Source: Nannochloropsis oceanica
Lineage: Eukaryota > Sar > Eustigmatophyceae > Eustigmatales > Monodopsidaceae
DNA length: 64,000 bases
Direction of reading: 5' to 3'
Assembly: GCA_004519485.1 (NCBI GenBank)
Contig: CP038122.1
Span: 372,001 to 436,000 of the forward strand
Position 1 is the first letter of the stretch. Each line of letters begins with the position of its first letter. The position numbers were made by a program, and so were the translations under genes. Below, one piece after another: positions 36,957 through 54,989 of the stretch. Below the pieces are notes generated by a model. It worked only from the letters and a program-made list of their open reading frames with translations, was not told the origin of the DNA and made no database searches.

Positions 36957-39900
36957 ATGTCCTCGGACAGCGCAACCCCCGCCGATTACATCCAAGCCGA
37001 CGAGTTAGCCGCCGTCATCCACCTGGCAACGGCAACGTCTATCATGGAGGAAGCAGCAGCAGCAGCGCCAGCAGCGACAGGCACCAACAATGGCACCATT
37101 GACACCTCTCAAGCGAATATAGAGGGGGAGGGAGGGGAGGAAGGCGGCATCAGCAAGCGGATGCTCAAGAAAATGGCCAAGGGCAAGCTCAAGGAGAAAA
37201 AAGACAAGAAGCCCCCGTAAGAACTGTCCTCCCTCGTGCTTGGATTCCCTCGTGTCTGTAGCCCGCAACAATATTCCTAATCGTCTTTCAACCTCGCCTT
37301 CTTACCTCTCCTATGAATTCAGGAACAGTACCCCCAAGCCCAAGGAAGAGAAGGCAGCCAAGCCTGAGAAGGAGGAGGTTATCGTAAGTGGACGACAAAC
37401 ACACCCTCATGTCCTCTTGAGGGAGGGAAGGAGGAAATGAGGGAATGAGGGAAGGAGGATATGAACAACACCTTCTTGTCATATTGCTCGTTTCGAAGTC
37501 TCGGTCTGGAACCACGCATTCATTCCCTCCTCCCCTTCCTCTTTCCCTCTCTCCTTCCCTCCCATAGTATGAATACCAAAGCGATCTCCCGCCCGGGCAC
37601 AAGAAAGATTTATCAGGCGAGATGCCCGCAGCCTATCAGCCGCGCTACGTGGAGGCTGCTTGGCAGGACTGGTGGTGAGGAGGAAGGAAGGAAGGGAGGG
37701 AGGGAGGGAGGGAGGGAGGGAAAGGAGGAGGGAGAGAGGGAGGGAGGGGAGGATACGTAGGCCTGATTCATCATGAGCTTCATGGCCGTCGTTAGGAAGA
37801 GTGAGAGACGAAGGAGTGCGCGCACCTACCCTCGCTTTTCACGGTCTCTCCCTCCCTCCCTCCCTCCCTCCCCCCCTCCTTCCACTTCCACAGGGAGGCC
37901 TCTGGTTACTACACTGCTGACGTGGCAGCTGCCACCGCCTCGCCCGAGGACAAGAAATTCGTCCTCGTCATCCCCCCTCCTAATGTATATCCTCCCGTTC
38001 ACCCACCTCTTCTCCCTCCCTCTTCTCCCTCCCTTCCAATCAAGGAGTCTTTCCCCACCCGCGAAGTTTCATGGGACTCTTGCTTTCCGATTGTAACCCT
38101 CCCTCCCTCCCTCCCTCCCTCCCTCCCTCCCTCCCTCCCTCACTCACTCACTCCCTCCCTCAGGTGACAGGCTCCCTGCACCTCGGACATGCTCTCACCA
38201 GCGCTATCCAAGACACGCTCACACGCTGGCACCGGATGAGGGGACACGTGGCCCTCTACGTCCCCGGTAAGCCGAGAGGGAGAGAGGAGAGAGGGAGGGA
38301 GGGAGAGAGGAGAGAGGGAGGGAGAGAGGGAGGGAGGGTGGGCTCTTGACCACGCAAAAGCTTCTCACTGCACTTCAACATTTACTGACGAAGCTAATCA
38401 CCACACGTTATCCTCACTTACAATCCTAGTTACCGCGTTTGACTTACAACCCTAATTACCGCATTTCAATGTCTATATTACAAATATCGATTACCCTAAT
38501 TCAATCTATATTAACAGGGACGGACCACGCGGGTATCGCCACTCAGAGCGTGGTTGAGAAGAAGCTCAAGAAGGAACAAGGCTTGACCCGGTATATTTCT
38601 CTTTCCTCCCTCCCTCCCTCCCCAAACCCCTCTCCTTTTCATATACACCTCATTCTCCCTTGACTTCCCTCCCTCCCTCCCTCCCTCCCTCCCTCAGGCA
38701 CGACCTAGGTCGGGAGGACTTTGTCTCCAAAGTTTGGGAGTGGAAAGAAACCTACGGGAATAAAATTTGTCGGCAGATCAGGTACGCCCTCCCTCTCTCC
38801 CTCCCTCCCTCCCGCCCTCCCTCCCTCTTTTCCCTTCCTTCCCTTCTACCATCCTTCCCTTCTTCCCCCTGGCCTTCCCCTCTCTCCCTCCCTCCCTCCC
38901 CCCCTTCCTCCCGACTGATGGTCTCCCAAAACCGTCCCACCTCGAGACCATGCACTCACCCTCCCTCCCTCCCTCCCTCCCTCCTTCCCTGCAGACTGAT
39001 GGGCTCCTCGGTCGACTGGTCTCGTGAAGCCTTCACAATGGACCCCCGACTATCCAAAGCCGTCGTCGAGGCCTTCTGTCGGTACGTTTTCCCCTCCCTC
39101 CCTCCCTCCCTCCTTTCCGTCCGCGGCATCCAAAGTCATAAACCACCATCATTCAGACCGTCTCGTGCATTGACACCCAAGCTCATCTCCCCTCCTTCCC
39201 TCCCTCCCTCCCTCCCTCCCTCCCCCTCGCCCTAGCTTCTTCGAAGACGGGCTCATCTACCGCGACAACCCGCCTGGTCAACTGGTCCTGTGCCTTAAAA
39301 AGCGCAATATCCGATATAGAAGTGGATTACCAAGAGCTCGAAGGACGTACCTTCCTCCCCGTGCCAGGTACCTCCCTCCCTCCCTCCCTCCCTCCCTCCC
39401 TCCCTCCCTCCCTCCCTCCTTCCCTTCCCCTCGATGTCGCAAAGGGCATACCCTCACACTTTTCCTCTTCCCTCCCTCCCTCCCTCCCTCCCAGGACACA
39501 AGAAAGACAAGTACGAGTTTGGAACCATCACTTCCTTTGCCTACAAGGTACGTCTTCCCTCCCTCCCTCCCTCCCTCCCTCCCTCCCTCCCTCCCTCCCT
39601 TTCTCCCTCCCTCCCACCTTCCTTTCATCCCCCTCACTGCAGGTAGAGGGCTCAGACGAGGAGATCGTCGTCGCTACCACGCGCCTGGAGACCATGTTGG
39701 GAGACACGGCCGTGGCTGTCCACCCTCAGGACGCGCGGTAGGGAAGGCGGGAGGGAGGGAGGATGCGAGGGAGGGAGGGGGGGAGGGGAGAGATGGACAT
39801 AAAAAGTAACCGATAGACAACACACACTCTTTCTGATCTACACCTCCCCTCCCTCCCTCCCTCCCTCCCTCCCTCCCTCCCTTCCTCCCTCCCTCCCCAG

Positions 39901-42900
39901 CTACACCCACCTGCAGGGCAAGCACCTACTCCACCCGTTCAACTCTCGCCGTATTCCAATCGTCACGGACGACGTCCTCGTTGACATGGCGTTTGGCACT
40001 GGCGCAGTAAAGATCACTCCCGCGCACGATCCCAACGATTATGGGTATGTCCCCTCTCCCTCCCTCTCTCCCTCCCTCCCTTCCTCCCTCCCTTCCTTCC
40101 TCCCTCCCTCCCTCCCCTACTCATGGTCCCTTCCGTCAATCTTTCTTTCCCTCCTTCCTCCCTCCACTACTCACGATCCCTCCCTCCCTCCCTTCCTCTT
40201 TCCCTCCTTCCCTCCCTCCCTCCCTCCCTCCCTCCCTCCCTCCCTGCAGGTGCGGCAAGAGGAACAACTTGGACTTCATTAACATTCTCACCCCCGAGGG
40301 CGCCATCAACGACAACGGGACCCCCTTCACAGGCCTCATGCGGTACCTCCCTCCCTCCCTCCCTCTCTCCCTCCCTCCCTCCCTTCCTTCTTCCAACGTG
40401 ACACCTGCCAACGAGGACACGTACCCACCCTCCCTCCCCTCCCTCCCTCCCTCCCTTCCTCCCTCCCTCCTTCAGCTACGACGCTCGCCTGGAGGTGGAA
40501 AAGGCACTGGAGGCCAAAGGTCTTCTCCGTGGGAAAGAGAACAACAAAATGCGTCTCGGGATCTGCTCCCGATCGGGTGATATCATTGAACCGTACCTCA
40601 CGCCGCAATGGTACCCCCCTCCCTCCCTCCCGCCCTCCCGCCCTCCCTCCCGCCCTCCTGCCCTGGTCGGTGTTTCCCTCCCTTGTGTCTCCTATTCTCT
40701 CCGACTCCCCCCTCCCTCCCCCCCCCCCCCTTCCCCTCCCGCAGGTACGTCAACTGCAATACCATGGCCGCCCAAGCCCTGGACGCTGTCCGTAACGGAG
40801 ATTTAAAAATCCTGCCGGCCATGCATGAGGTCACGTGGCACCGATGGCTCGAAAATATTCGGTATGTGATCGAAGCCCTCCCTTCTTCCCTCCTTCCCTC
40901 CTTTCCTCTCTCCTTCCCTCCTTCCCTTTCGTGACTTGACGCACTCTCACCCTCCCTCTCGTCCCTCTCTCTGCCCCTCCCTCCCTGCCCCTCCCCTTCC
41001 GTAATCTGACACCCACCCTCTCGCCCTCCCTCCCTCCCTCCTTCCAGCGACTGGTGCATCTCTCGTCAGCTCTGGTGGGGTCATCGTATCCCTGCCTTTT
41101 TCGCGACCAAGAAGGGCGAGACGCTCGATCGCAGCGACCAGGTGGGGAGGGAGGGAGGGAGGGAGGGAGGGAGGGAGGGAGGTTCCATTTATCCCTGAAC
41201 TCACTCTCTCCATTTTCGTCCTCCTTCCCTCCCTCCCTCCTTCCCTCGTCCCCTCCCACAGGCGCACAACGACAGGTGGGTGGTAGGGAGGACGGTGGAC
41301 GAGGCCCGGGCGGCAGCTGCGAAAAAGCTGGGGGTAGCTGCTGAGGAGGTAAGGGAACACCCTCCCGTTCCTCCCTCCCTCCCTCCCTCTCGTCCCTCCA
41401 CCCTTCCTGTCCTTACGTTCCTCTTCTCGCCCACCTCCTCTTGAATGATTGCGACGGTCATTCAACCTCACCCTCCCGCCCTTCCTCCTTTCCTCCCTCC
41501 CTCCCTCCGCCTCTCCCTTCTTAGCTCGACCTCTGGCAGGACGAGGACGTGCTTGACACCTGGTTCTCTTCGGGACTCTTCCCCTTCTCCGTCTTTGGAT
41601 GGCCCGACAATACGGCCGACTTCCGGGTAGGGAGGGAGGGAGGGAGGGAGACATTTTAATGTCGTATCCATCTGTTGAACTTGCTTTCTTCCCTCCCTCC
41701 CTCCCTCCCTCCCTCCCTCCCTCCCTCCCTCCAGGCGTTCTACCCTCCCATCTTAATATTAAAAACCCCTCCCTCCCTCCCTCCCTCCCTCCCTCCCTCC
41801 CTCCCTCCCTCCAGGCGTTCTACCCTCCCATCTTGATATTAAAGACCCCTCCCTCCCTCCCTCCCTCCCTCCCTCCCTCCCTCCCTCCCTCCAGGCGTTC
41901 TACCCTCCCATCTTGATATTAAAGACCCCTCCCTCCCTCCCTCCTCCCTCCCTCCCTCCCTCCCTCCCTCCCTCCAGGCGTTCTACCCTCCCATCTTGAT
42001 ATTAAAGACCCCTCCCTCCCTCCCTCCCTCCCTCCCTCCCTCCCTCCCTCCCTCCAGGCGTTCTAACCCTCCCATCTTGATATTAAAGACCCCTCCCTCC
42101 CTCCCTCCCTCCCTCCCTCCCTCCCTCCCTCCCTCCCTCCAGGCGTTCTACCCTACCAGCTTGATATTAAAGACCCCTCCCTCCCTCCCTCCCTCCCTCC
42201 CTCCCTCCCTCCCTCCCTCCAGGCGTTCTACCCTCCCATCTTGATATTAAAGACCCCTCCCTCCCTCCTCCTCCCTCCCTCCCTCCCTCCCTCCCTCCCT
42301 CCAGGCGTTCTACCCTCCCATCTTGATATTAAAGACCCCTCCCTCCCTCCCTCCCTCCCTCCTCCCTCCCTCCCTCCCTCCCTCCAGGCGTTCTACCCTC
42401 CCATCTTGATATTAAAGACCCCTCCCTCCCTCCCTCCCTCCCTCCCTCCCTCCCTCCCTCCCTCCAGGCGTTCTACCCTACCAGCTTGCTCGAGACGGGA
42501 CAAGATATTCTCTTCTTTTGGGTCGCCCGTATGGTCATGATGGGGCTGCAGGTAGGGAGGGAGGGCGGGAGGGAGGGAGGGAGGGAGGGAGAAGACGAAC
42601 GCGAAGGAGACATGGGAGATGAAGACACAGACCCACTCCTCGCTCCCTCTCTCCCTTACTCCCGCCCTCCCCTCCAGCTCACCAAAACCCTCCCCTTTAA
42701 GACGGTGTATCTCCACGCTATGGTCCGCGATAAGAACGGACGGAAAATGAGCAAGTCCCTCGGGAACGTCATCGACCCTCTGGAGGTAGGACGCACTCCT
42801 TCCTCCCTCCCTCCCTCGAGTCTTCCGTCCGCTGCGTTCACCACTCCTTCACCCCTCCCTCCCTCCCTCCCTCACTGCCTCCCTCCCTCCCTCCCTCCCT

Positions 42901-45900
42901 AGGTCATCGGGGGCTGCACCCTCGAGGACCTCTACCGGAAGATTGATGAAGGCAACCTGCCTCCCAAGGCGAGGAGGGAGGGAGGGAGGGAGGGAGGGAG
43001 GGAGGGAGGCCGAGAGGGACCTCACCCACGTCGCATTGAGACAAATTTCTCCCCAGAGGACTGACGATCCTCCCTCCCTCCCTCCCTCCCTCCCTGCCTT
43101 CCCCCCTTCCTGCCTCTCAGGAGGTCGAGCGCGCGAAGAAGGCTCAGAAGGATGACTTCCCTCAAGGCCTCCCCGAGTGCGGCACAGACGCCCTTCGTTT
43201 CGGTCTTCTGGCCTACACCGTGCAGGTACATGCCCTCCCTCCCACCCTCGTCACCCACACTCCCTCTTCCTCGCTATTCATAAGTCCATCTCCCTCCCTT
43301 CCCTCAGCCCCCTCCCTCCTCCCTCTTCCACCACGCTCACCACCCTCCCTCCCTCCCTCCCTCCCTCAGGGCCGCGACGTCAACCTCGACATTCAGCGTG
43401 TCGTCGGCTATCGAAATTTCTGCAACAAACTTTGGAACGCCACCCGCTTCGCCCTGACCTACGTTACGGACCTGGTACGTCCTCCCTCCCTCCCTCCCTC
43501 CCTCCCTCCCTCCCTCCTTTCCATGCGTCATCCCTCTTTACGTCCCGGACTGAATGGCACAGAAGACCGAAGGACGAGAAACACTGTTGGTCGACAGGGA
43601 GAGCTAACCTCTCTCCCGCCCGCCCTCCCTCCCTCCCTCCCTTCCTCCCATCCATCACAGGCCCCAACCGCAACGCTCGCGCACCAGGTCCTCTCCTCCT
43701 CCTCCTCCTCCCCCTCTCCCCGCGACCTCTACATTCTCTCCCGCCTGCACGCTGCCATTAACGACTGCAATCAATGCCTCCAAGACTACGAATTCGGCAA
43801 GCTCACCCAGGTATACAAGCCCTCCCTCTCTCCCTCCCTCCCTCCCTCCCTCTTGCCCTCCTTCCCTCCCCCCCCTCCCTCATCCGAGCCCATGGCACGC
43901 ATCTCATCCCTTTCTACCCTCCCTCCCCTCCCTCCCCTCCCTCCCCCCCTCCCTCCGGCAGGTCCTCCACAACTTCTGGCTGTACGAGCTGTGTGACGTC
44001 TACCTGGAGCTCATCAAACCTACCATGATGAACGACACGAGGGAGGGAGGGAGGGAGGGGCGGTGGACGGCTCAAGCCTGCCTCTACCTGGCCCTCGACG
44101 CCGGCCTTCGACTCGCTCATCCGCTCATGCCATTTGTCACGGAGGAGGTGAGGAAGGGAGGGAGGGAGGGAGGGAGGGAGGGAGGGAGGGAGGGAGGGAG
44201 GGAGGAAAATGATGCCTTCACCGTCACGTGTTCCTCCTATGGATTCTTTTTCTCATCCACCATTCGATCGTCCCCTCCGTCCCTCCGCCCCTCCCTCCGT
44301 CCGTCCGTCTGTCCCTCCCTCCCAAGCTCTGGCAACGCCTGCCTGGACGTGGCTCCATGGGAGAGTCGGCCTCCATCATGCTAGCTCCCTACCCCACCCT
44401 GGAGGAGGTGAGGGAGGGAGGGAGGGAGGGAGGGAGGGAGGGAGGGAGGGACCTGGAGGGGAGGGGAGGGAGAGAGGAGGAGAGGGAGGGAGAGAGGGGG
44501 GGGAGGATGGAAGAGAATGAGTTTATCGAGATCTCAAGAGGTGGATTTACTCATTTTGAGCTCCCCATCGCCATCTGCCTCACCTTCTCCCTCCCTTCCT
44601 CCCTTCCTCCCTCTCCAGGTTCCTGCCTCGTGGAAGGCGCCGGCCGTGGAGAAGGGCATGGGTCTCATCAAGGAGGTCATCCATGCCGCCCGCTCCCTCC
44701 GTGCGCAGTACGACATTAAGCCGCAGGTAGGTAGGGAGGGGGGGGAGGGAGGGAGGGAGGGAGGGAGGGAGGGAGGCAGGCAGGTCCAGGCACGGGTTCT
44801 CCGGAAGAGGGGGAAGAAAGGAGGGTGGTAGGGAGGGCGGGAGGAAGGGGAAAAATCACTCCTCCTCTCTCTCTGTCTTCCTCCTAGAAGGGGAAACATG
44901 AAAAATCACTCCTCCTCTCTCTCTGTCTTCCTCCTCGGCAACAACAAGTATCCCCACTACTCGACCTTATCAATCATCACTCCTCCTCTTCCTCCTCCTT
45001 TCTCTTCCTCACTCTCCAATTTCCTGCTTCTGTTTCTGCTTCCCTCAGGCCCGCCCGAGCTTCTGCGTCCGCGTGTCCCACCAGGAGGTGGCGGCTCTCA
45101 TTTCCCCGCAAGAGGACGACATCATCACACTCAGCAGGGTGCGCTCTTTTCCCCCCTCCCCCCCTTCCAACCGCCCTCCCGCCCTCCTTCCCTTGTGCAT
45201 CGAGCCTCATAGGCTCTGGGGGACGGCCGATCATACAGATTGCGAATTCTTGCTCCCTCCCCCCTCTCTGCCTCCCCCCTCTCCCTCTCTCCCCCCCTCC
45301 CTCTCTTCCCCCCTCCCTCACCCTAACTCCTTCCCTCCCTCCCTGCTGCCCTCCCTCTCTTCATGTTCAGGCCGAGAAGGTGACGACGGTGGTGGGCGGT
45401 GAAGCGCCGGCAGCATCGGGGGTGATGATCGTCAACGAGTCGATCCAGGTGGGGAGGAGGGGAGGGAGGGAGGGAGGGAGGGAGGGAGGTAGGGAGGGAG
45501 GGAGGGAGGAAGGGACGGCCCTGAGGAGCCTATCATGAACGCGTTCGCAAGCGCTCACCTTTTTGTTCTCCCCTCGTTCCCTCCCTCCCTCCCTTCCTCT
45601 CTCCCCCCTCAGGTCTACATGGAGCTCCGCGGCATGGTGGACGCCTCGGCGGAGATTGCCAAATTGGAGAAGCAGCTGGGTTCAGTCGACCAGCGCGTGC
45701 AGGGCCTTGAACGACAGATGAACATCCCGGGATACGAGACCAAGGTAGGCTTTACCCTTCTTGGTCTCTTACTTATTTTCTTTCCTTTCTTCTGTTCCGG
45801 GCTCCCACGGTTGCGGGAATTTTGCCCTTATCCCCCCTCACCCTCCCACCCTCCCTTCTTTCCTCCCTGTAGGTCCCTGCCAACATCCGGGAGAACAACA

Positions 45901-45986
45901 CAAATAAGGCCGAGGCCCTGGGTACAGAGAAGGCGAATATTTTGAGCGCCATTGAGAGCTTCAAGGCATTGATGATTGATGGGTAG
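36957..45986 (+). CDS. VARS: Valyl-tRNA synthetase, 31 exons (one frame break)
   Basis: Charges tRNA-Val. I traced 31 exons, first 36957-37216, last 45873-45986. Sizes run from 53 to 260 bases, about 1107 aa. A Lys-rich N-terminal extension precedes the class I core: [20 protein letters not shown] (HIGH box), [23 protein letters not shown], the editing domain with [18 protein letters not shown] and [57 protein letters not shown], and [16 protein letters not shown] (KMSKS). The anticodon domain ends with the C-terminal coiled coil [11 protein letters not shown]. Two oddities: exon 9 (39236-39367) has one surplus C at CCCGCC (39268-39273) that breaks frame, probably an assembly error, and intron 21 starts GC (42969). 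Exon 25 carries an REGGREGR insert from (GGGA)n. Only one ValRS is seen, so dual targeting is possible. Confidence 0.95.
41735..42467. repeat. Minisatellite of nine decoy 3' splice sites in a ValRS intron
   Basis: Nine tandem units of about 80-85 bp sit in intron 18. Each reads AG|GCGTTCTACCCTCCCATCTT then GATATTAAAGACCCCT then a long (CCCT)n tract leading to the next AG. Unit starts (the G after AG): 41735, 41815, 41895, 41978, 42058, 42143, 42223, 42305, 42388; the true exon starts at 42468 with the same GCGTTCTACCCT. The sixth copy also shares ACCAGCTTG with the true exon, showing that the array arose by duplicating the intron-exon border. Confidence 0.95.
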
Positions 45987-47340
45987 GGAGGGAAGGATGG
46001 AAAAGGAAGGAAGCAGAAGGAGAGGTGAGGTTAGGAAGGTGAGGCGGAGGAGGGGGAGGAGGAGGGGGCTGGAAGGAAGCAGAAGGAGAGGTGAGGTTAG
46101 GAAGGTGAGGCGGAGGAGGGGGAGGAGGAGGGGGCTGGATGCTCCCTCTCGCTAAGGGGATAGTGATGACTGGATGCTCCCTCTCGCTAAGGGGATAGAG
46201 ATGAGATGCGTGTTTGTGTTCGAGAGGTAGCCTCCGGGAGAGAATTCATGACTGGCCAGGTCCTAGTCAATGTTTGAGCAGAGATGGGCCACCGTTGTTG
46301 TCTGTTATTGGGTCCTTGTTGTTTGGAAGTCCAAGCATGCGCTCCATGGCCACATAAAAGAAAAGGATAGAGGCATATGGAAGACCTGGCCTAGGAGCTT
46401 CAAGCTACCCGTGTTTGTCGATGTGATTCATGCTCACTTGATTCTTTAAAGGTGGGTTGCGTTCTTTAACTCCGAAAGCTGTTGCTATAGCTCTGTAATG
46501 CGTGCGAACTAAATGCAAGTTTTCCTTGGCCCGGGGTGAAAATCCAAGGTTCGCAGCCACATACGCACGAGATAAACGTCTCTCATTCGCATCAAAGGGT
46601 TAAGGGGGACGTGAAACGACCTTGTTTTCACTCTCTTCTGGTCAGCCTCGTGGCTCGGGGGAATTTGACCGCCTCCTCTTTTCACCCATCTCTCCTACCC
46701 CCAGTCTTGAGGCTCAAGTTGAGTGTGATTGCTCCCCTCACGCTGATCCCTCACGCCCCACATCGTTCTGCTCGACATTTTACAGTCGTGTAATTGTGCC
46801 GACGCTTTGGAGGGGCAGCGCGTGAGATTTTGATTGTGAGATGGTTGTCTTGTCTACGGGGAATAAAGGGAAAGCACGCAAGTTAAGACGCGAGCCTGCA
46901 TTGAAAGCATGCCTCCGCGGCGGCGGGAGATCGTAAACTACACATTGCACCGGACCATCATTATAGTATACCTGGGCCTTCCTCCTTCTTATTCTTTCCC
47001 CATCCTCGTACACTCGGTCCGTTAAGGCGGTCATACAGGCAAGAGGAGACAAAAGGCAAAGGGGGCGCTGAGCGTGCAAACGCGGCCCCTGCAAAACAAT
47101 TCTCCCTCCTCTTGCTGTCTACTCTCCCCTCCTTCTTCCTTCACGGTTTGTGCACGCCTTCAACACGTGCTGTAGAACGAGAAGGTTTGAGATAAGGAGC
47201 GGTCGCAGGAGCAGGGGGCAGCGCTGCAAGCAAGCGCTTTGAGCAGGTGAGGAAGCGAGGGAGGGAGGGCGGGAGGAAAAGACATCTAATTAAATGGAAT
47301 TGTATTCAGTTACAACGTGCAATATAGGACCAGGGGGGGC
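45987..47340. other. Intergenic, 1.35 kb
   Basis: This holds the short tandem duplications at 46005-46199 and otherwise unremarkable sequence. No gene was found. The minus frame at 46780-47094 has no recognisable content. Confidence 0.5.
46005..46199. repeat. Two adjoining tandem duplications
   Basis: A 66-bp purine-rich unit is repeated exactly twice (46005-46070 and 46071-46136). Right after it, a unit beginning CTGGATGCTCCCTCTCGCTA is repeated at 46135 and 46170. The near identity of the copies implies recent events. Confidence 0.92.
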
Positions 47341-54143
<6,803 letters not shown>

Positions 54144-54989
54144 GGCAGGGAGGGAGGGAGGGAGGGAGGGAGGGAGGGAGGGGTGAAAAAAGAGATCGAT
54201 ATGTTTATGTATGTGTGCACCAGAGTGAAGGGAGGGGGAGGGAGGGAGGGAGGGAGGGAGGGAGGGATGACTGTGGAAGATACACGGTGGTGTGAGTACG
54301 CGACTGACAGAAAAAAAGGGAGGAAGCAGGGAGGGAGGGAGGGAGGGGAGGGAGGGACGAGTGAAGATTGGAGGAAATTTATTGTTCGAAAGTCATACAA
54401 GAAAGGAGAGGAGGAAGTTGCAATGAGCGCCTCTAGGGCGAGAAAGAGGAACGTGGAGGGAGGGAGGGAGGGAGGGAGGGAGGCGTGGAACTTTGGAAAC
54501 GATTTATTTGAAAGTCAAACAGGAAGAGGAAGAATCAAGGACGCAGGGAGTGCCTCTAGGGCGAGAAGAAGAAAAAAGAGAACACATAGAATAATAACAA
54601 CAAAGAAAGAAGGAGAAGAAGTATAAAAACGAGAAGAAAGAATGAGAGGCACAACGACGGGATGGGTGATGGTGCGAGGGGGGAGCGGATTTCCCCTTCA
54701 TATCACATTAACCATCTGCGAGTGGTGGACGGACGTGTAGTTCTCAATAGATTGCCGTACTCTCAAAAAATTTGCCGTAAAGATCAGCAGCACCGTGATT
54801 CTGCTTTATTTCCTATCTTCCTTCATCTCGCTTTTCTAATATATCTATGTATACAGGCTGCGAGGGCTCGTCCATCCATCACCCCCCCTCTCCCTCGCCT
54901 CCTTCATCCTTTTATGTACATGCTCCGCCTGTCCCTACCCTTCATAATTCTCCCTCGCTTCTCACCTTTGCTGTTCGTCTCTTATTCCC
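54144..54989. other. Convergent intergenic region with diverged duplication
   Basis: This is the 3' flank of the kinase and of ClpP. (GGGA)n arrays lie at 54150-54360. Two related stretches, about 54375-54447 and 54502-54574, share TTTATT...GAAAGTCA..ACA and GCCTCTAGGGCGAGAA, an old tandem duplication. I see no gene. Confidence 0.6.

Noticed and set aside
41735-42467. CRISPR-like regular array
   Set aside because: Units are direct copies of a splice junction separated by simple repeats, not unique spacers, and the host is a eukaryote.
38660-44830. Dozens of long frames coding Ser-Leu-Pro-Pro or Arg-Glu-Gly-Gly repeats on both strands
   Set aside because: They are products of stop-free (TCCC)n/(GGGA)n repeats in introns and shift with every exon of ValRS.
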